Source: a virus
DNA length: 32,129 nucleotides
Strand: one strand, 5' to 3'
Virus record (IMG/VR): IMGVR_UViG_3300007770_000056
Span: 1-32,129 of that record
Part shown: one piece after another, positions 29,019-32,129 of the stretch
How the letters are laid out: each line of letters begins with the position of its first letter
Numbering within the stretch: the first letter of the stretch is position 1
Notes under the pieces: model-generated
Database searches by the model: none
What the model was told of the DNA's origin: nothing
Seen by the model: the letters and a program-made list of their open reading frames with translations, nothing else
Made by a program: the position numbers and the translations under genes

Positions 29019-29285
29019 TTACAACCCGACACATTTCTTAGATAATTCGGTCATGTTCGGTTTGCAGCCAGTAATATCAAAATCCAAATGCTCCTCCGGA
29101 AAGATCAATACAAGTGGAGGTATCCCCGTCGCGTCAGAGATAGCCCGATACTTCTTGACGGACAGTGCCTTAAAGCTGCACATATACCGGATAGTGCAAG
29201 CCTTCACCCCGGACGTCTTCTCAAGATCAGGGCACGACATTTCATTAAAATCCAGCCACTTTCTTAAAGGATGTACTCTCTTCAT
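29019..29285 (-). CDS. Cro-like HTH regulator
   Basis: 88 aa from the ATG at 29285. MKRVHPLRKWLDFNEMSCPD, then LEKTSGVKACTIRYMCSF (helix-turn-helix with recognition helix ~KACTIRYM), LSVKKYRAISDATGIPP and LIFPEE, the pattern of small XRE/Cro-type regulators. It is divergent from the repressor and first in the early operon, so it probably antagonises the repressor at the shared operators. Its mRNA would have a ~105-nt leader with an attenuator-like hairpin. Confidence 0.78.
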   Translation of the reverse strand: MKRVHPLRKWLDFNEMSCPDLEKTSGVKACTIRYMCSFKALSVKKYRAISDATGIPPLVLIFPEEHLDFDITGCKPNMTELSKKCVGL

Positions 29286-29355
29286 AATCAAATAAAACCC
29301 TTGAAATCTCTAGAAATCTGGTACAATCAGCAGTATTTCTCACGACACAAAGTAA

Positions 29356-29388
29356 ATAAAAATCAGGCTGTTAGAAATGCCAACCTGA
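29356..29388 (-). terminator. Attenuator-like hairpin just after the early promoter start
   Basis: On the minus strand TCAGGTTG (29381-29388) pairs with CAGCCTGA (29363-29370), eight pairs with one G-U, a 10-nt loop, and TTTTTATTT after it. The transcript start is predicted only ~5 nt upstream, so termination would give a ~35-40 nt RNA. It suggests that early transcription needs antitermination. Confidence 0.65.
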
Positions 29389-29398
29389 AACGGTGAGG

Positions 29399-29426
29399 AT
29401 TATAGCCATATTGCCAATTATGTCAA
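29399..29426 (-). promoter_or_regulatory. Early promoter (PR-like), perfect hexamers
   Basis: On the minus strand TTGACA (29421-29426), a 16-bp spacer, and TATAAT (29399-29404). Both hexamers match the sigma-70 consensus exactly. The spacer holds one operator arm, so repressor binding would block it directly. It points to the Cro-like gene and the early operon. Confidence 0.85.
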
Positions 29427-29447
29427 CAATAAAATTGGCAATATGGC
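29405..29447. promoter_or_regulatory. Paired operators: perfect 15-bp inverted repeat
   Basis: GCCATATTGCCAATT (29405-29419) and its exact reverse complement AATTGGCAATATGGC (29433-29447) are separated by 13 bp. Each arm holds TGCCA-type half sites in tandem. The left arm lies in the spacer of the early promoter; the right arm ends next to the -35 region of the weak rightward promoter. This is the layout of a lysogeny switch. Confidence 0.82.
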
Positions 29448-29470
29448 AAGTATATTATTGACATAAACTT

Positions 29471-29476
29471 TAAAAT
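29471..29476 (+). promoter_or_regulatory. Repressor promoter (PRM-like) -10 box
   Basis: TAAAAT lies 12 nt before the repressor ATG; the 17-bp upstream position (29448-29453, AAGTAT) is a poor -35. The mRNA would be nearly leaderless, as for lambda cI, and the start has no ribosome site. A bound repressor on the right operator arm could activate it. Confidence 0.45.
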
Positions 29477-29487
29477 GCGTATTTGCA

Positions 29488-30015
29488 ATGTCTTACGTTA
29501 ATAAAAAACTAGAAAAAAAAAGTGCTCGCGAAGAAGTTATTCAGAGAATGATTACTATTTCTGAATTGGATAGTAAAAAGCAACTTGCTAATAAACTAGA
29601 AATCAGGCCAGATAAAATATCTAAGTTCATCACAAGACACGACCTTTCTTTTTATAAAAGAATTATTGATTTTGCAGAAGAATACAAATTGTCTCTCGAT
29701 GAGCTTGTTACCGGCAAAAAACCGGTTGAAAAAGCCGGAGAATATGCTACAAATCACCATAAAGAGGCTGTCGGAATATACGAATACACCCTGCCGGAGG
29801 CACACAGAGAGCTGGTTACCAAACTGGTCGAGATCCTCGACGGGGCAAACAGGTCAAACGCAGTGACAATCGAGCAGAACGTAAACGCCTTTCACCAAAC
29901 CAAAGACATCCCGATACCGGGAGAAGAGGAAGACGACGACAAAAGCGCCAGTGACGGCGGGCAGAATAAAAAAAAACCGCAGCCCCGCAGAGAGAGCCGA
30001 ACGAAGACCGGATAA
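29488..30015 (+). CDS. CI-type repressor without a peptidase domain
   Basis: 175 aa. LDSKKQLANKLEIRPDKISK (27-46) and FITRHDLSFYKRII (47-60) form the helix-turn-helix of the phage CI repressor domain, and the stretch ending LSLDELVTGKKP is also typical. Residues ~98-120 (EYTLPEAHRELVTKLVEILD) could be a dimerisation helix. No S24 peptidase motif is present; the C-terminus is a charged tail (GEEEDDDKSASDGG, then NKKKPQPRRESRTKTG). RecA-stimulated self-cleavage is therefore not expected, and induction must work by another route. Confidence 0.75.
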   Translation: MSYVNKKLEKKSAREEVIQRMITISELDSKKQLANKLEIRPDKISKFITRHDLSFYKRIIDFAEEYKLSLDELVTGKKPVEKAGEYATNHHKEAVGIYEYTLPEAHRELVTKLVEILDGANRSNAVTIEQNVNAFHQTKDIPIPGEEEDDDKSASDGGQNKKKPQPRRESRTKTG

Positions 30016-30100
30016 TCTGCTTCAAGACCGCCACGCAGACAACATAAACAACAATCTTATAACCTTACACAACCTTATACAGAAGCGAGGATCCGTGAAC

Positions 30101-30457
30101 ATGTTTGGACTGTTTGGTAAAAAGGAATACCCTGTTCTCAAACCTGAAATGATCACACCAACAGATGTATTAATCACTACAACGCTGGCCAAGCAAACAT
30201 ACAGGAAATATATGGCACAAATAGGCTTCCTTAAAAAAGAGGAACTCTCGCCTCTCCCACTCCTGAATTTTTTGGAGATAAGAATGGAAATACATGAGCA
30301 GTTAAGGCCAATGGCAGTGCCCATTGATAGTGTTACCGAGGATGCAGAAAACGTAATGAGGCATCCTGAGAGGAATCAAGATGCAATCATAAACAGCTTG
30401 TCGTTGTATGGCCAGCGCAGACCAATTACTTTTATATATGGGGGGCGGACGCGATAA
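30101..30457 (+). pseudogene. Truncated gene with ParB-like domain
   Basis: 118 codons from the ATG at 30101 (a GTG at 30095 is also possible). The first ~60 residues (MFGLFGKKEYPVLKPEMITP and onward) are unrecognised. The end has VPIDSVTEDAENVMRHPERN followed by QDAIINSLSLYGQRRPI, the first half of a methyltransferase-associated ParB-type nuclease domain. Normally this is followed by 60 or more further residues; here only TFIYGGRTR follows before the stop. Sequence composition changes at that point, so the gene was probably cut by recombination. Confidence 0.6.
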
Positions 30458-30588
30458 AACCGTAAAAAGTGAGTGGCCAGAGGGTTTCGAGTGGTGTAAG
30501 TTGGGGTGAGGCATCATCCTGTAATTTCCCCTTGCAAGCTGGTCACATTGCCGTCCCCCTTTAATTTTTTGGAGAAAGGGAAATAAAA
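30458..30588. other. Intergenic junction region
   Basis: 131 bp with no gene. It holds short G-rich and C-rich strings (GGGGGGCGGACGCG just before it, CACATTGCCGTCCCCC at about 30546-30561) resembling fragments of REP-type elements. GGAGAAAGGG before 30589 is the ribosome site of the next gene. No convincing promoter was found. Confidence 0.45.
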
Positions 30589-30792
30589 ATGACAAAGGAA
30601 GAGTTAGAAAATGCAGGACATTTAACTATGATTAAATATTTCTGTGAAGAAAAAGGAGATATTGAAAGATATTGTGATTGGAAAAAGATAAAACCGGATG
30701 TGGAAAGAGAATTTCCCGAGTTAATAAAAGCGTTAGCTGATCTTAAAAATGCTGAAAAAACAGTAAAATATCTTGTGGAAAATTTATTATGA
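30589..30792 (+). CDS. Small helical protein upstream of the helicase
   Basis: 67 aa: MTKEELENAGHLTMIKYFCE, then WKKIKPDVEREFPELIKALA and a final helix. GGAGAAAGGG lies 8 nt before the ATG. It overlaps the helicase start by 4 nt (ATGA), so it is co-translated. AT-rich like the helicase. Function unknown; a small partner of the helicase is possible. Confidence 0.7.
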   Translation: MTKEELENAGHLTMIKYFCEEKGDIERYCDWKKIKPDVEREFPELIKALADLKNAEKTVKYLVENLL

Positions 30793-32060
30793 AACTAGAA
30801 AAATATCAAAATAAAGGAGCTGATTTTTTGGCCAGTAATTTTCACGCACTATTGGGCGATGATATGGGTTTGGGAAAGACAGCACAAGCTATCTCGGCAT
30901 GTGATCGGGTACTGGCACACAGTGTTTTAGTGATATGCCCTGCATCAGTTAAATTCCATTGGAAAAACGAGTTTGAGAAGTGGTCTAATTGGAGACACAA
31001 GGTAGAGGTGGTTGATGGTGGTAAACATAAATTCAGCGAAGATTCTACGGTAGTTATTGTTAACTATGATCTTCTATTAAGGGAAAGAATATTTTCTACT
31101 CTTAAAGAAAGAGCATGGGACGTTATAATTTGTGATGAAGGGCACTACTTAAAGAGTTTAACATCACAAAGAACTAAGAGGACTTTAGGGAGTTTCGGAT
31201 TAGCGACAAATGCAAGGTATAAATGGATGCTCACAGGAACACCTATAGAGAATAGACCAGTTGATCTATTCCCTATGCTCTATGTCTTAGCACCTAAAGT
31301 TTTGGGAGATTATAATACTTATGAGAAGTATGTGATGCGATACTGTGATGGATATTATGATGCAATTACAGGGAAACCTATGCCAAATGGTGCGACTAAT
31401 GAGGATGAATTAAGGGATCGGTTGAAAGGGTTTATGTTGAGAAGGAGTATGGAAGATGAAATGCCACAGACTGACGTTCAGGTGATTAGGTTTAAGAAAA
31501 ATGTAGAGGTGGATAAAATTGAAGGGCAGATCTCAGATGTTGAGTCTTATTTTAAACCAATGGATGAGCTAGGTGCTTTGGCTTCGTTAAGGCAAGAGGT
31601 AGCACTGGCAAAGTTGCCTCAGTGTATTGAATATATTAAAGACACCTTAAAGACAGTTGATAAGGTAGTGGTGTTCGCTTATCACAGAGCAGTTATTAAT
31701 AAGTTAGCAGAAGAATTATCTAGATATAGTCCGGTTAAATTTTATGGAGGGTTAACGGCAAATCAAAAAGAAAATGTAAAGAATTATTTTATTAAAGATC
31801 CAAAGAGTAAAGTTTTTATTGGTCAGATCAAGGCAGCTGGGGTGGGGCTTGATGGATTGCAAGAAGTATGTCACCACATGATCTTTGTAGAAATTGATTG
31901 GGTTCCTTTTAAACAATGTGTGGGTAGGCTGAAAAGAAAAGGACAAAAGGCAGACAGAGTTATTGTTCAGATGTTAGTTTGTAAGGACTCAATAGAGGAG
32001 CAGATGTTGGGAACAGTGGGTTCCAAGTTAAAAAGTATTGATAAAATTTTAAATGATTGA
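30789..32060 (+). CDS. SNF2-type helicase/translocase
   Basis: 423 aa, phage-size SNF2 enzyme without accessory domains. Motif I GDDMGLGKTAQA (23-34; Lys30), Ia VLVICPASVKFHW, II DEGH (116-119, a variant of DEAH), III MLTGTPIENRP (147-157), the second lobe VVVFAYHRAVI, motif V IKAAGVGLDGLQ, and motif VI QCVGRLKRKGQK. It moves along double-stranded DNA and may remodel forks or assist recombination. Its AT-rich codon use differs from the structural genes. Distinguishing replication from defence or counter-defence roles is not possible here. Confidence 0.9.
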   Translation: MKLEKYQNKGADFLASNFHALLGDDMGLGKTAQAISACDRVLAHSVLVICPASVKFHWKNEFEKWSNWRHKVEVVDGGKHKFSEDSTVVIVNYDLLLRERIFSTLKERAWDVIICDEGHYLKSLTSQRTKRTLGSFGLATNARYKWMLTGTPIENRPVDLFPMLYVLAPKVLGDYNTYEKYVMRYCDGYYDAITGKPMPNGATNEDELRDRLKGFMLRRSMEDEMPQTDVQVIRFKKNVEVDKIEGQISDVESYFKPMDELGALASLRQEVALAKLPQCIEYIKDTLKTVDKVVVFAYHRAVINKLAEELSRYSPVKFYGGLTANQKENVKNYFIKDPKSKVFIGQIKAAGVGLDGLQEVCHHMIFVEIDWVPFKQCVGRLKRKGQKADRVIVQMLVCKDSIEEQMLGTVGSKLKSIDKILND

Positions 32061-32070
32061 GAGGCAGATT

Positions 32071-32129
32071 ATGAGTTTAGAACAAAGTATTGAGAGTTTG
32101 ATAACAGCAGTAAATAAAAACACCAACGC
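32071..32129 (+). CDS. Start of an unidentified small gene (partial)
   Basis: Nineteen codons and two bases, MSLEQSIESLITAVNKNTN, cut by the window edge. GAGAGGCAG precedes the ATG. Polar helical starts of this type are common in small phage DNA-metabolism genes. Nothing more can be said. Confidence 0.6.
   Translation, partial: MSLEQSIESLITAVNKNTN

Noticed and set aside
29458-29463. TTGACA on the plus strand as the -35 box of the repressor promoter
   Set aside because: The only good -10 (TAAAAT, 29471) is just 7 bp away, and a correctly spaced -10 would put the start inside the gene.

Overview
The window is most of a temperate, tailed (siphovirus-type) bacteriophage genome. It is probably an integrated prophage. 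The host is a bacterium I cannot identify. One clue to the host is that the gaps between phage genes hold short, simple interspersed repeats of the kind found scattered in many uncultured bacterial genomes. No integrase, attachment site or lysis gene is visible, and both ends of the window cut through genes.

Layout. Positions 1-20.5 kb, all on the minus strand, are the late (structural) operon, read from right to left: gpZ-like protein, small and large terminase, gpW/DUF6148-like connector, lambda-type portal, S49 capsid protease, scaffold-like protein, decoration protein, Mu gpT-like major capsid protein, head-tail joining protein, tail terminator, major tail protein, tail assembly chaperone with a probable -1 frameshift, tape measure, the GTA-type distal tail pair DUF2460 and DUF2163, a gpJ-like tail tip protein, and a fibre with an S74 chaperone domain. 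The head combines lambda-type packaging with a Mu-type shell, on a tail with gene-transfer-agent-type baseplate genes. From 20.6 to 29.3 kb, also on the minus strand, is the early region: Cro-like regulator, many small proteins, an HNH endonuclease, a DNA methyltransferase, a CII-like regulator, an excisionase-like HTH protein, zinc-binding proteins and a replication-initiator-like gene. From 29.49 kb the plus strand carries the repressor, a truncated ParB-like gene, and an AT-rich block with an SNF2-type helicase.

Regulation. The 29.29-29.49 kb gap is a lambda-like switch. A minus-strand promoter with perfect TTGACA and TATAAT hexamers drives cro and the early genes, and one arm of a perfect 15-bp inverted repeat fills its spacer. 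The other arm lies just upstream of the weak repressor promoter. A terminator-like hairpin sits in the first ~40 nt of the early transcript. Further hairpins precede the late operon and the major capsid gene; the latter can pair with the capsid gene's Shine-Dalgarno sequence.

Most unusual observations: (1) a 72-bp, exactly 24-codon identical copy of part of the tail tip gene lies in frame inside a small early gene 22.4 kb away; (2) the methyltransferase begins with the N-terminal piece of a PAPS-reductase-type nucleotide-binding domain, with a sharp drop in GC at the join; (3) the capsid leader contains an anti-Shine-Dalgarno arm nested around mutually exclusive terminator-like pairings; (4) two regulatory-end genes appear broken, a ParB-like gene at a composition boundary and a small gene whose start lies in an interspersed repeat.
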